A stretch of DNA of 15,658 nucleotides from JBJHAX01 sp050480705 (GTDB lineage: Bacteria; Actinomycetota; Nitriliruptoria; Nitriliruptorales; Nitriliruptoraceae): assembly GCA_050480705.1 (NCBI GenBank), contig JBJHAX010000049.1:1-15658 (forward strand), written 5' to 3'. The position numbers and the translations under genes are program-made. The notes under the pieces were generated by a model. That model was not told the DNA's origin and did no database searches. It saw nothing but the letters and a program-made list of their open reading frames with translations. How positions within the stretch are numbered: the first letter of the stretch is position 1; each line of letters starts with the position of its first letter. Below are positions 1 to 6,108 of this stretch, piece after piece.

Positions 1-4
1 CGAT

Positions 5-122
5 TTCCCGTGGCCTTAGCGGAGGGGACACACCCGGTCACATTCCGAACCCGGAAGTTAAGCCCTCCAGCGCCGATGGTACTGCCGGGGCAACCTGGTG
101 GGAGAGTAGGTCGCCGCGGGAT
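5..122 (+). rRNA. rrf: 5S ribosomal RNA
   Basis: This is 5S rRNA, the small structural RNA of the 50S subunit. The sequence holds the conserved core AGCGGAGGGGA, then ATTCCGAACCCGGAAGTTAAG, then GCGCCGATGGTACTGC, and finally GGGAGAGTAGGTCGCCGC, all in the order seen in actinobacterial 5S genes. The ends were set by helix I: TCCCGTGG at 6-13 pairs with CCGCGGGA at 114-121, including one G-U pair. Length is about 118 nt, which is normal. The window begins only a few bases upstream, so it cannot be seen whether 23S and 16S genes precede it, although 5S is usually last in the operon. A strong hairpin follows at once, which supports this being an operon end. Exact termini may be off by one or two bases. 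Confidence 0.96.
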
Positions 123-130
123 CTTTCTCC

Positions 131-167
131 GGTTTGAGGCCGCCCCCAAACGGGGCGGCCTCAAACC
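131..167 (+). terminator. Hairpin terminator of the rRNA operon
   Basis: A perfect 16-bp inverted repeat has arms GGTTTGAGGCCGCCCC at 131-146 and GGGGCGGCCTCAAACC at 152-167 around the 5-nt loop CAAAC. It starts 9 nt after the 5S gene. There is no clear T-tract after it, only GTTCAAG, as is common for terminators in GC-rich actinobacteria. It is the strongest hairpin noticed in the window. Confidence 0.88.
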
Positions 168-278
168 GTTCAAGAGCCTCCGACGACTGCGCATCACATG
201 CGACGGCTGATCTGAATGCCGCGAAAGTGTGGGCCGGGGCCAGGTTGGCCTTCGCTCGGCGGTCACGGCCATACGCGG

Positions 279-308
279 AGCGGGCACGCTCGGAAGCGGG
301 CACGCTCG
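279..308. repeat. Two 14-nt direct repeats in the 5S-TPR gap
   Basis: The sequence AGCGGGCACGCTCG occurs at 279-292 and again at 295-308, a 16-nt period. It lies between the rRNA terminator and the TPR gene. No function is evident. It could be a slippage duplication or part of the promoter region of the downstream gene. Confidence 0.5.
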
Positions 309-331
309 CACGTGAGTCGAAAGTAGGAACC

Positions 332-1066
332 GTGTCCTCGAACGAACCCCGTGGCCCAATGCCCCCATCCCGGCGGCAGCAGTCGCCTCCGCGTCCGGAT
401 CTTCCTTCGGACGAGGATCCCCAACTCCCCAGAGGAGTCATCAAAGAGATCGAACGTGCGGTCGGTCGGGGGAAACGATCACGTGAGATCGCGCTCGCTC
501 TGAGCATCGGATCGGCAGCAATCGACGAGGACCGTGTCGACATCGCGGTTGAAATGCTCGCCTGGGCCAAAGGTCAGGTCCCGCGGGTCGCCACCGTCCG
601 TGAGGCGTATGGCGTCGCTCTGTACCTGGCCGAAGACTTCGCGAACTGTGTCACCGAGTTGCAGGCGTACCGTCGAATGACGGGGAGGAACGATCAGAAC
701 CACCTGATCGCCGATGCGCAACGTGCACTGGGACGCGAACTCGATGTGGTTGCGAATCTCGCGCGTGAACTCGTTGACGACACGCAGGCACCGCTGGACC
801 GCAGGGTGGAAGCTGTGATCGTGTGGTCAGCGGCGACAGCGGATCGCGGCGACGTAGCTGGCGCCCGTGCGATCCTGCGCCGATTCCTCGCGAATGCGAC
901 GGTGAACGACCCCGAGATGGCGTGCCGGATCCACTATCTCGCCGGTGACCTGGCCGAGCGTTCCGACGATGCTGCAGCAGCGCGTGAGTCGTTCGCGCTG
1001 GTCCGGCGTCTCGACGCCGACTACATGGACATCGAGGACCGGCTCGGCCGCCTCGGACCTGCGTAG
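332..1066 (+). CDS. Tetratricopeptide-repeat-type protein (Rv1691-like)
   Basis: This predicted soluble protein of about 244 aa has paired amphipathic helices typical of TPR proteins, which act as protein-protein scaffolds. The most recognisable part is AKGQVPRVATVREAYGVALY followed by a YRRMTG stretch and a DAQRALGR stretch; this resembles the TPR protein found two to three genes before tlyA in many actinobacteria, such as Rv1691. The N-terminal ~35 residues are Pro/Arg-rich and probably disordered. No signal peptide or membrane segment is visible. The start was placed at GTG 332 because an AGGA sits just upstream (325-328); ATG 359 is the alternative and lacks a ribosome-binding site. The gene is convergent with the minus-strand AstE-family gene, 12 nt away. 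The biochemical role is unknown. Confidence 0.75.
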   Translation: MSSNEPRGPMPPSRRQQSPPRPDLPSDEDPQLPRGVIKEIERAVGRGKRSREIALALSIGSAAIDEDRVDIAVEMLAWAKGQVPRVATVREAYGVALYLAEDFANCVTELQAYRRMTGRNDQNHLIADAQRALGRELDVVANLARELVDDTQAPLDRRVEAVIVWSAATADRGDVAGARAILRRFLANATVNDPEMACRIHYLAGDLAERSDDAAAARESFALVRRLDADYMDIEDRLGRLGPA

Positions 1067-1067
1067 C

Positions 1068-1095
1068 CTGCCACCGGTTCAGCTCTGGTCGGCAG
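1068..1095. terminator. Weak hairpin at a convergent gene junction
   Basis: CTGCCACC (1068-1075) can pair with GGTCGGCAG (1087-1095) with one bulged C and an 11-nt loop. It spans the meeting point of the TPR gene and the AstE-family gene, so it could stop transcription in both directions. There is no T-tract and the stem is short, so this is tentative. Confidence 0.3.
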
Positions 1096-2098
1096 CGTCG
1101 GGATCCACGTCTTCTTCGTCCGTCGGATCGTCGTCGGGCGCCTCACTCGGTCCAGGCAGGCCGAGATTGAGCACAGCATGTCCGGGCTGGACGAGCGGCA
1201 ACGTCGTCATCCCGATGACGTAGCCCTCATCGTCGGCTTCGACGCGGTTCACCTCGACACCAACGGGGCTTGTCGTGGACCACAACAGTGTTCCCGCCCG
1301 GACGTGATCGCCGAGTTCGACGCCGAGTTCCAGGATCCCACCGCTCTCGGCGCGCATCCATCGCGATGCCGGCAGCATCGTTGGTGTGCGATCGCCGATG
1401 CCAGGGGGGCCGCCGATGACGTCGAGGCTCGCCAGGACACGCAGCACGCCTTCGAACGCGACGTCGATCGCTTCCGCGTCGAAGCGCGACGGGCCACCCC
1501 CTTCGTACGTCAACACGTCGACACCGAAATCGGCTGCTGCGGCACGCAGCGAGCCCTGACGCAACCGCGCCTCGAGGACGAACGGTGCTCCGAACACCGA
1601 TGCGAATTTCTCGAGGCGTGGATTGTCGGGTGTGATGCGGACCTGAGGCACATTCGTGCGGTGGTTCGCGGCCGTGTGGAGGTCGATACCCAGATCGCTG
1701 CCGTCAACGATCTCGTCCATCACCAGACGGGCGATCCGTGCAGCCATCGATCCCGTTTGTGATCCGGGAAACGCGCGGTTGAGGTCGCGGCGGTCCGGCA
1801 GATAGCGCGATCCGATCTGGACACCTGGCACGTTGACGACTGGGACGACGATCACACTTCCGCGCATTTCGGCCGGGTCGAGCGCTTCGAGCAGTTGCCT
1901 ACAGACGGCGATTCCATTGAGTTCATCACCGTGGATCGCTGCGGTGACGAAGACACGAGGCCCGTCGTCGACGCCGTTGAGGACGGTCATCGGAAGCGAT
2001 GTGAGATCACCGGTGAACGACTGCGATGCAGCGGGTGCGAGATCGCGGCGCTCGCCGGGTTCGACCTGCACACCGGCGACGGTGATGATCCCGTTCAC
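1079..2098 (-). CDS. Succinylglutamate desuccinylase/aspartoacylase-family zinc hydrolase
   Basis: This predicted M14-like zinc deacylase/carboxypeptidase is in the AstE/AspA family; these enzymes hydrolyse N-acyl or amide bonds of small amino-acid conjugates. Visible motifs are AIHGDELNG (His56, Glu59 as zinc ligands), RRDLNRAFPG (residues ~103-112), DLHT (His141 as third ligand) and TYEGG (Glu199, the likely catalytic acid/base). A C-terminal β-rich domain (GGILELGVELGDHVRAG) resembles a biotinyl/lipoyl-type fold, and the last ~25 residues are very acidic. The start was placed at GTG 2098 because ITVAGVQVEPGERR is the usual family N-terminus and GGAAG lies about 10 nt upstream; an ATG at 2173 would overlap the upstream gene by 59 nt. 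It follows the RimB-like gene by 16 nt, so the two are probably one transcript. Substrate cannot be read from sequence, and it is not a canonical arginine-catabolic AstE on context. Confidence 0.88.
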   Translation of the reverse strand: MNGIITVAGVQVEPGERRDLAPAASQSFTGDLTSLPMTVLNGVDDGPRVFVTAAIHGDELNGIAVCRQLLEALDPAEMRGSVIVVPVVNVPGVQIGSRYLPDRRDLNRAFPGSQTGSMAARIARLVMDEIVDGSDLGIDLHTAANHRTNVPQVRITPDNPRLEKFASVFGAPFVLEARLRQGSLRAAAADFGVDVLTYEGGGPSRFDAEAIDVAFEGVLRVLASLDVIGGPPGIGDRTPTMLPASRWMRAESGGILELGVELGDHVRAGTLLWSTTSPVGVEVNRVEADDEGYVIGMTTLPLVQPGHAVLNLGLPGPSEAPDDDPTDEEDVDPDAADQS

Positions 2099-2114
2099 GG
2101 CGCGGCAACTTCCG

Positions 2115-2570
2115 TCACGGTACGGGCAGTGGCGCGGTGCGCCCTGCCATGTAGCCGTGGTTGGGATCGACAACGCAGTGGCCTGAAAGCGTGGTTCGGC
2201 CGAGGAGCATGCGGAAGTTCATCCCGGAACGGTCGGTAAGCGTGATGTCGGCATCGGTGTCGATGCCCCCAACGAGCAGGCGCGTGCGAACGACGGCGCG
2301 CTGTTCTGCGCGGGCGCCGGTGTCACGAACGCGACGTCGCCCGACGATCACGGTCTCGATGGGATGGTGCTCGGGCGCGGACCGTGTTCCCAGCACGACA
2401 TCGAAGCGGACCCGTCGGCCAGGTTCGATCGCCCCGCCCTCGATCTCCAAGTCCCGCACGTGCAACGCGCTCGTTCGTGCTCCCGTGTCCAGTTTCGCCC
2501 GCAGCGAAAGGCCCCACACGGGCATCGTGACGTACTCCTTCCATCCCAGGACGTAGGGAGGAGACGTCAC
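2115..2570 (-). CDS. rimB: RimB-type retropepsin-like protease (putative ATP-dependent zinc protease family)
   Basis: This 151-aa protein is of the RimB/DUF785 family, single-domain aspartic-protease-like proteins usually annotated as putative ATP-dependent zinc proteases. It starts with LGWKEYVTMPVWGL, the family N-terminus, followed by LDTGARTSALHV with the catalytic Asp-Thr-Gly at residues 28-30. Near the C-terminus, MLLGRTTL and VDPNHGYMAGR match the conserved family end. The start is GTG 2570, with GGAAGG (complement of 2577-2582) 6 nt upstream; the open frame continues further but that part has no family similarity. In many bacteria RimB is encoded beside RimK, the ligase that adds glutamates to ribosomal protein S6. 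Here no rimK is present and an AstE-family hydrolase follows directly. The likely substrate class is therefore uncertain. Confidence 0.88.
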   Translation of the reverse strand: MTSPPYVLGWKEYVTMPVWGLSLRAKLDTGARTSALHVRDLEIEGGAIEPGRRVRFDVVLGTRSAPEHHPIETVIVGRRRVRDTGARAEQRAVVRTRLLVGGIDTDADITLTDRSGMNFRMLLGRTTLSGHCVVDPNHGYMAGRTAPLPVP

Positions 2571-2576
2571 GGCGTA

Positions 2577-2582
2577 CCTTCC
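2577..2582 (-). promoter_or_regulatory. Ribosome-binding site fixing the rimB start
   Basis: On the minus strand this reads GGAAGG, 6 nt before the GTG at 2570. It supports that start over the longer open frame reaching 2921. Confidence 0.65.
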
Positions 2583-2661
2583 AGCGGTTGATGTCGTCGT
2601 GGATCGTGCGGTCGGTCGCGAGCGTACGCCGGCTCGTCCGTGCGGGCCGTCAAGGCGTGTC

Positions 2662-2683
2662 GGTTGATGCGGCCGCCTCAACC
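2662..2683. promoter_or_regulatory. 22-bp dyad, possible operator in a divergent gap
   Basis: The arms GGTTGA (2662-2667) and TCAACC (2678-2683) flank an internal palindrome GCGGCCGC (2669-2676), with one mismatched pair between them, so 20 of 22 positions are symmetric. It sits in the 170-bp gap between divergent rimB and the reductase gene, 58 nt before the reductase start. Position and symmetry suggest a dimeric repressor site; no regulator family is recognised. A TAGCGT hexamer at 2707-2712 could be a -10 element for the reductase gene. Confidence 0.35.
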
Positions 2684-2740
2684 GGGACCATGCCGGTCGC
2701 CTGCAGTAGCGTTCCCGGCCACCGGCGAGAGCACGATGCC

Positions 2741-3496
2741 ATGCGCCAGCTGTATCCGCTGTCGGACAGCGTCGAACTCGATGACCTCTACGGCGACCTC
2801 GAGTTGACCGATTCTCGACGTGCATCGACGCTCGCGGTCGGGATGGTCGCCTCTGTCGACGGCGCGATCGCACTCGACGGGCGCAGTGGAGGGATCGGCG
2901 GGGACGCCGACCGACTCGCATTTCGACGCCTGCGCGACGCCGCGGACGTCGTTCTCGTCGGGGCAGGCACGGTGCGGGCCGAGGGGTACCGTCCGCCTCG
3001 AACCAACGAGCAGCGCAGCTTGCGGCGTCGCGCCGCAGGCCGTTCGGATCGCCCCCGACTCGTCATCGTCTCACGCGCGTTGTCGCTCACCCCGGACCTC
3101 GCCGTGTTCGTCGACCCCGATGCACGACCGGTCATCGCCACAACCCGGAGCGCGCCCGTCGACAAGCGTCGCGCTCTGGCCGAAGTCGCCGAACTGCTCG
3201 ATGCCGGCGACGACGACGTCGATCTGCATCGTCTGCGTCGTGAGCTCGAGGAACGTGGCGCCGTCGCGATCTTGTCCGAAGGAGGCGCCCGACTCAACGG
3301 CTCGCTTGTCGCGGCCGATCTCGTCGACGAATGGTTCGTGACGGTTGGCAATCTCGCTGTCGGCGGAGCGGCGCCGCGCATCGCCATGGGTGAGGGCGCG
3401 GGTGTCCGTCGTCCACTCGAGCTGGTCAGCGTTTTCGAGCACGAGGGCGAGCTGTTGCTGCGCTACCGGCGCCACGACGCAGCCACACCGCACTGA
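2741..3496 (+). CDS. RibD C-terminal-domain pyrimidine reductase family protein
   Basis: This 251-aa protein is a stand-alone RibD_C/dihydrofolate-reductase-like reductase, similar to M. tuberculosis Rv2671. The family reduces the ribosyl side chain of a riboflavin precursor with NADPH, although stand-alone members are also known to reduce dihydrofolate weakly. Visible motifs are VGMVASVDGAIALDGRSGG (nucleotide/substrate pocket, residues ~29-47), ADVVLVGAGTVRAEGY (~67-82), PRLVIVSRAL and, near the C-terminus, ILSEGGARLNGSLVAADLVDE, in family order. No deaminase domain precedes it. The start ATG 2741 was chosen because MRQLYP is a typical first segment; the longer frame from 2588 has no similarity. 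It is divergent from rimB. A hairpin follows the stop, so it may be monocistronic. Confidence 0.85.
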   Translation: MRQLYPLSDSVELDDLYGDLELTDSRRASTLAVGMVASVDGAIALDGRSGGIGGDADRLAFRRLRDAADVVLVGAGTVRAEGYRPPRTNEQRSLRRRAAGRSDRPRLVIVSRALSLTPDLAVFVDPDARPVIATTRSAPVDKRRALAEVAELLDAGDDDVDLHRLRRELEERGAVAILSEGGARLNGSLVAADLVDEWFVTVGNLAVGGAAPRIAMGEGAGVRRPLELVSVFEHEGELLLRYRRHDAATPH

Positions 3497-3498
3497 TC

Positions 3499-3527
3499 TT
3501 CGGCAACGCCTTCGCAGCGCTGCCGAA
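3499..3527 (+). terminator. Hairpin after the RibD-like gene
   Basis: TTCGGCA (3499-3505) pairs perfectly with TGCCGAA (3521-3527) across a 15-nt loop, starting 2 nt after the stop codon. No T-tract follows. It is a plausible but weak intrinsic terminator separating this gene from the next transcription unit. Confidence 0.4.
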
Positions 3528-3625
3528 CCGCCCGAGCCCGGCGTGGTGTGCGTCCAGACATCGGTGTTCCGCGCCGCCCGCAGACCCCGTGGGATAGCCT
3601 CGCACCAGAACGAAGGAGCACACCG

Positions 3626-4066
3626 GTGAATCCAGCGTTCCAACGCTACGTCGAAGCGGCGTCCGGTTTCACGAACCTGACCGTCGCCAAAGCAGAACAG
3701 ATCGCCAAGGCTCTGATCCGCTCTGGTGCCGCCGCGGGCGAACAGGCCAGCGACCTCGTCGACGATCTCATGGCTCGCCAACGCAAGAACCGTGAGACAG
3801 CGTCGCGATTCGTCAAACAAGAGAGTGAACGCGCGGTGCGTGCCATGGGGCTCGCGACCAGCAAGGACGTTGCGGCGCTCGAACGCAAGATCGCCTCCCT
3901 CGAGCGTCAGCTCGCAACCGCGAAGAAATCGGCGGCGAAGAAGTCGACGGCCAAGAAGGCCACGAAGAAGTCGGCGGCGAAGAAGTCGACGGCCAAGAAG
4001 GCCACGAAGAAGTCGGCGGCGAAGAGGTCGACGGCCAAGAAGGCCACGCCAGGCGGCGCGCGGTGA
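3626..4066 (+). CDS. Phasin-like coiled-coil protein with H1-like Lys/Ala tail
   Basis: This 146-aa protein has two parts. Residues 1-98 are charged and helical (FQRYVEAASGFTNLTVAKAE through ALERKIASLERQLATAK), like small actinobacterial phasin-family proteins, ending in a short coiled coil. Residues ~99-146 are a Lys/Ala/Ser/Thr tail of KKSAAKKSTAKKAT repeats, like bacterial histone-H1-like and HupB-type tails that bind nucleic acid or other polyanions. The start is GTG 3626 with GAAGGAG (3612-3618) 7 nt upstream. The stop overlaps the next start by 4 nt (GTGA), so translation is probably coupled. A TAGCCT at 3595-3600 could be a -10 element. The role is unknown; a phasin function is only suggested, and no polyhydroxyalkanoate gene is nearby. 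Confidence 0.8.
   Translation: MNPAFQRYVEAASGFTNLTVAKAEQIAKALIRSGAAAGEQASDLVDDLMARQRKNRETASRFVKQESERAVRAMGLATSKDVAALERKIASLERQLATAKKSAAKKSTAKKATKKSAAKKSTAKKATKKSAAKRSTAKKATPGGAR
3923..4048 (+). repeat. Three tandem 42-bp coding repeats
   Basis: Three units of 42 bp (3923-3964, 3965-4006, 4007-4048) each encode 14 residues, KKSAAKKSTAKKAT. Units 1 and 2 differ at one base (third position of a Lys codon); unit 3 differs from unit 2 at one base, changing a Lys to Arg. Near-identity even at silent sites points to recent duplication or active slippage, so copy number may vary between strains. Confidence 0.92.
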
Positions 4067-4272
4067 CCGCAGCGGTCGAGCAGGGGTCCGACGCCAGCAC
4101 CACCGCTCCTGCGGCCGACGGCGACCGCCGGGTGTTCAGCGAAACGGTCATCGACGACCTCCACGCGACCGTGGCGGGCGTCGATGATCTCCCCCTCGAC
4201 GATCGCGTCGACGCGTTCGAGCGCATCAACGCCACGATCGTCGATCTTCTCGCCGATCTCGACCAACTCTGA
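4063..4272 (+). CDS. Small conserved hypothetical protein upstream of tlyA
   Basis: This acidic 69-aa protein ends in VAGVDDLPLDDRVDAFERINATIVDLLADLDQL. That pattern (LDDLPxxDRVxxFExINxxL) resembles the small conserved protein found just before tlyA in many actinobacteria (the Rv1693 position). The first ~25 residues are Ala/Asp/Thr-rich and look disordered; the rest should form two helices. GTG 4063 overlaps the previous stop in a GTGA tetranucleotide. The stop at 4270-4272 lies 14 nt before the favoured tlyA start. No catalytic motif is visible and the function is unknown; the fixed neighbourhood suggests some link with the TlyA/NadK operon. Confidence 0.72.
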   Translation: MTAAVEQGSDASTTAPAADGDRRVFSETVIDDLHATVAGVDDLPLDDRVDAFERINATIVDLLADLDQL

Positions 4273-4286
4273 CCGCGAGCGCGACG

Positions 4287-5123
4287 CTGGCCACGACCGT
4301 ACGCCGACGCCTCGACGCCGAGATGGTGCGCCGAGGTCTGAGCCCGAGCCGCGCCCACGCACGCACCTCGATCGAAGCTGGCCTCGTCACCGTCGACGGC
4401 GCACCAGCGTCGAAGCCGTCGCGTCTGGTCCACGGAGGCGAGGCCGTATCGATCGCGGGCCCACCGTCGCGTTACGTGAGTCGAGGCGGGGACAAACTCG
4501 CGCATGCACTCGACCGGTTCGGCGTGGTCGTCGACGGACGGTTCGCACTCGATGCGGGTGCGTCCACCGGCGGGTTCACCGACTGCCTGCTGCAGTCAGG
4601 CGCCAGTCGTGTCATCGCTGTGGACGTCGGCTACGGGCAGATGCACGATCGACTGCGCAAGCACCCGCGGGTCGACGTCCGTGAACGAACCCACGTGCGA
4701 GATCTTCGCTGCGAGGACCTGCGCGTCCACCCGGACGATCCGCTGCCCGATCTCCTGGTCGCCGACCTGTCTTTCATCGCACTTTCGAAGGTGCTCGGAG
4801 GCCTGCTGGGTCTCGTCGCGCCGGTCCCTTCCGCCGAGGCGGTCGTGCTCGTCAAGCCGCAGTTCGAAGCAGAGCGAGCCGACGTCGGACGTGGCGGAGT
4901 GGTTCGTGACCCATCGGTGTGGCATGACGCTGTGCAACGCGTTGTTCGTGCGGCCCAGGATGCCGGCTGGGAGCAACTCGACGTGACGGCGTCGCCCTTG
5001 AAGGGGCCGAAGGGTAATGTCGAGTTCCTCGTCCACCTCGGGCCGCGAGCAACGCACGGGATGCGGACCGACGAGGTCGTCGACGCCCGGATCCAGGCCG
5101 CGATCGCGGAGGCCCAGTCGTGA
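4287..5123 (+). CDS. tlyA: TlyA family 2'-O-ribose rRNA methyltransferase
   Basis: TlyA has an N-terminal S4-like RNA-binding domain and a C-terminal Rossmann methyltransferase that uses SAM. In mycobacteria it methylates 16S C1409 and 23S C1920, which sensitises ribosomes to capreomycin. Here the S4 part is LDAEMVRRGLSPSRAHA; the SAM site is LDAGASTGGFTDCLL, followed by VDVGYGQMHDRLR, LLVADLSFIALSKVL and VLVKPQFEAERADVGRGGVV. The first standard start is ATG 4323, but the conserved RRRLDAE that opens the S4 domain is encoded just upstream in frame. No ATG, GTG or TTG exists between it and the in-frame stop at 4185. I therefore place the start at CTG 4287 (278 aa; the mycobacterial protein has 268); CTG 4269, overlapping the preceding TGA, is the other option. 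The end overlaps nadK by GTGA. Function is certain, start is not. Confidence 0.93.
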   Translation: MATTVRRRLDAEMVRRGLSPSRAHARTSIEAGLVTVDGAPASKPSRLVHGGEAVSIAGPPSRYVSRGGDKLAHALDRFGVVVDGRFALDAGASTGGFTDCLLQSGASRVIAVDVGYGQMHDRLRKHPRVDVRERTHVRDLRCEDLRVHPDDPLPDLLVADLSFIALSKVLGGLLGLVAPVPSAEAVVLVKPQFEAERADVGRGGVVRDPSVWHDAVQRVVRAAQDAGWEQLDVTASPLKGPKGNVEFLVHLGPRATHGMRTDEVVDARIQAAIAEAQS

Positions 5124-5995
5124 CCAGCCCGACGATCGGGGTCGTCGTCCACGCCGGGCGCACTGCCTCGCTTCGTGCCGCGAGCGATGCCGCGAATCTG
5201 CTCACTGCCTCCGGCGCCCACATGGTGGTCGCTGATGACCCGGCAGTGGCGGACGGCCCAGGCGACGGGCTCGCTGACGTTGGGCCTGTCGTGGATTCGT
5301 CCACGTTCGCCGAACACGCCGATCTTGCGATGTCGTTCGGTGGCGACGGAACGTTCATGCGTGCGGCGCACCTGGTGCGTGACGCGGGCGTGCCGGTGCT
5401 CGGCGTCAACCTCGGCAGGCTCGGCTTCCTCGCGGAGATAGAAGTCGATGAGCTGGTCGACGCGCTCGAGCGCATCGTCGCGGGTGACTATCTGGTCGAA
5501 GAGCGCGCCACGCTCGAGGTCGACGTCGTCGGCCCGAGCGGCCATGTCACCAGCGGCTGGGCGCTCAACGAGGTCTCCGTGGAGAAGACCGCCCGGCAGC
5601 GCCTTTTGCGCATGGACGTGAGCGTTTCCGGCGAGCACTTCGCCAAGGTGCCAGCGGATGCGCTGGTCGTCGCAACATCGACCGGCTCGACCGCATACGC
5701 CCTGTCGGCCGGGGGACCGATCGTGTCACCGCGCATCGACGCCACCCTGGTGGTTCCTGTCGCACCCCACACCTTGTTCGACCGGACCGTCGTCGTCGGG
5801 CCCGACGAACTCGTCGAGATCGAGCTGGCGCCCGATCAGGCGCCCGCTCTGGTGTCCTGTGACGGGCGTGAACCAGTTGAGATACAGGCAGGTGTGCGTG
5901 TCCTCGTTCGCGGTGGAGGACGGCCCGTGCTTCTCGCACGCTTGACTGAGCTCGACTTCTACGGGCTGGTGCGCCGCAAATTCGGCCTGCGTTGA
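5120..5995 (+). CDS. nadK: NAD kinase
   Basis: This cytoplasmic enzyme phosphorylates NAD to NADP with ATP or, in actinobacteria, often polyphosphate. At 291 aa it is of normal length. Diagnostic motifs are MSFGGDGTFMRA (GGDGT at residues 74-78), VLGVNLGRLGFLAE, the WALNEV segment, and VATSTGSTAYALSAGGPIV with the NAD-binding loop. LVSCDGRE and the C-terminal basic stretch VRRKFGLR also fit. GTG 5120 overlaps the tlyA stop by 4 nt, implying translational coupling. A 113-nt gap then separates it from recN. The tlyA-nadK-recN order is a long-conserved actinobacterial arrangement. Confidence 0.97.
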   Translation: MTSPTIGVVVHAGRTASLRAASDAANLLTASGAHMVVADDPAVADGPGDGLADVGPVVDSSTFAEHADLAMSFGGDGTFMRAAHLVRDAGVPVLGVNLGRLGFLAEIEVDELVDALERIVAGDYLVEERATLEVDVVGPSGHVTSGWALNEVSVEKTARQRLLRMDVSVSGEHFAKVPADALVVATSTGSTAYALSAGGPIVSPRIDATLVVPVAPHTLFDRTVVVGPDELVEIELAPDQAPALVSCDGREPVEIQAGVRVLVRGGGRPVLLARLTELDFYGLVRRKFGLR

Positions 5996-6108
5996 GCTTC
6001 GCCGCGAGTCCGACCGGCCGCGCTGGCCCGCCCACATGCACATGACGACGTTCCTCGGGAGCCGTGCATGCTCGCGCTAGCCTCGAGCTGTCGAACGGGA
6101 TCGAGAGC

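Noticed and set aside
2571..2921. Upstream extension of the rimB frame
   Set aside because: The extra 117 residues are low-complexity Arg-rich and overlap the reductase gene; GTG 2570 has a ribosome-binding site and the family N-terminus.
3923..4048. CRISPR-like array
   Set aside because: The 42-bp repeats are directly adjacent without spacers and encode an in-frame Lys/Ala tail.
4631..5638. A 335-codon minus-strand frame opposite tlyA and nadK
   Set aside because: It spans two unrelated sense genes and has no family features.
6061..6108. Possible LexA/SOS box upstream of recN (CGAAC near 6092)
   Set aside because: Only a half-site is seen; the matching GTTCG arm at the right spacing is missing.
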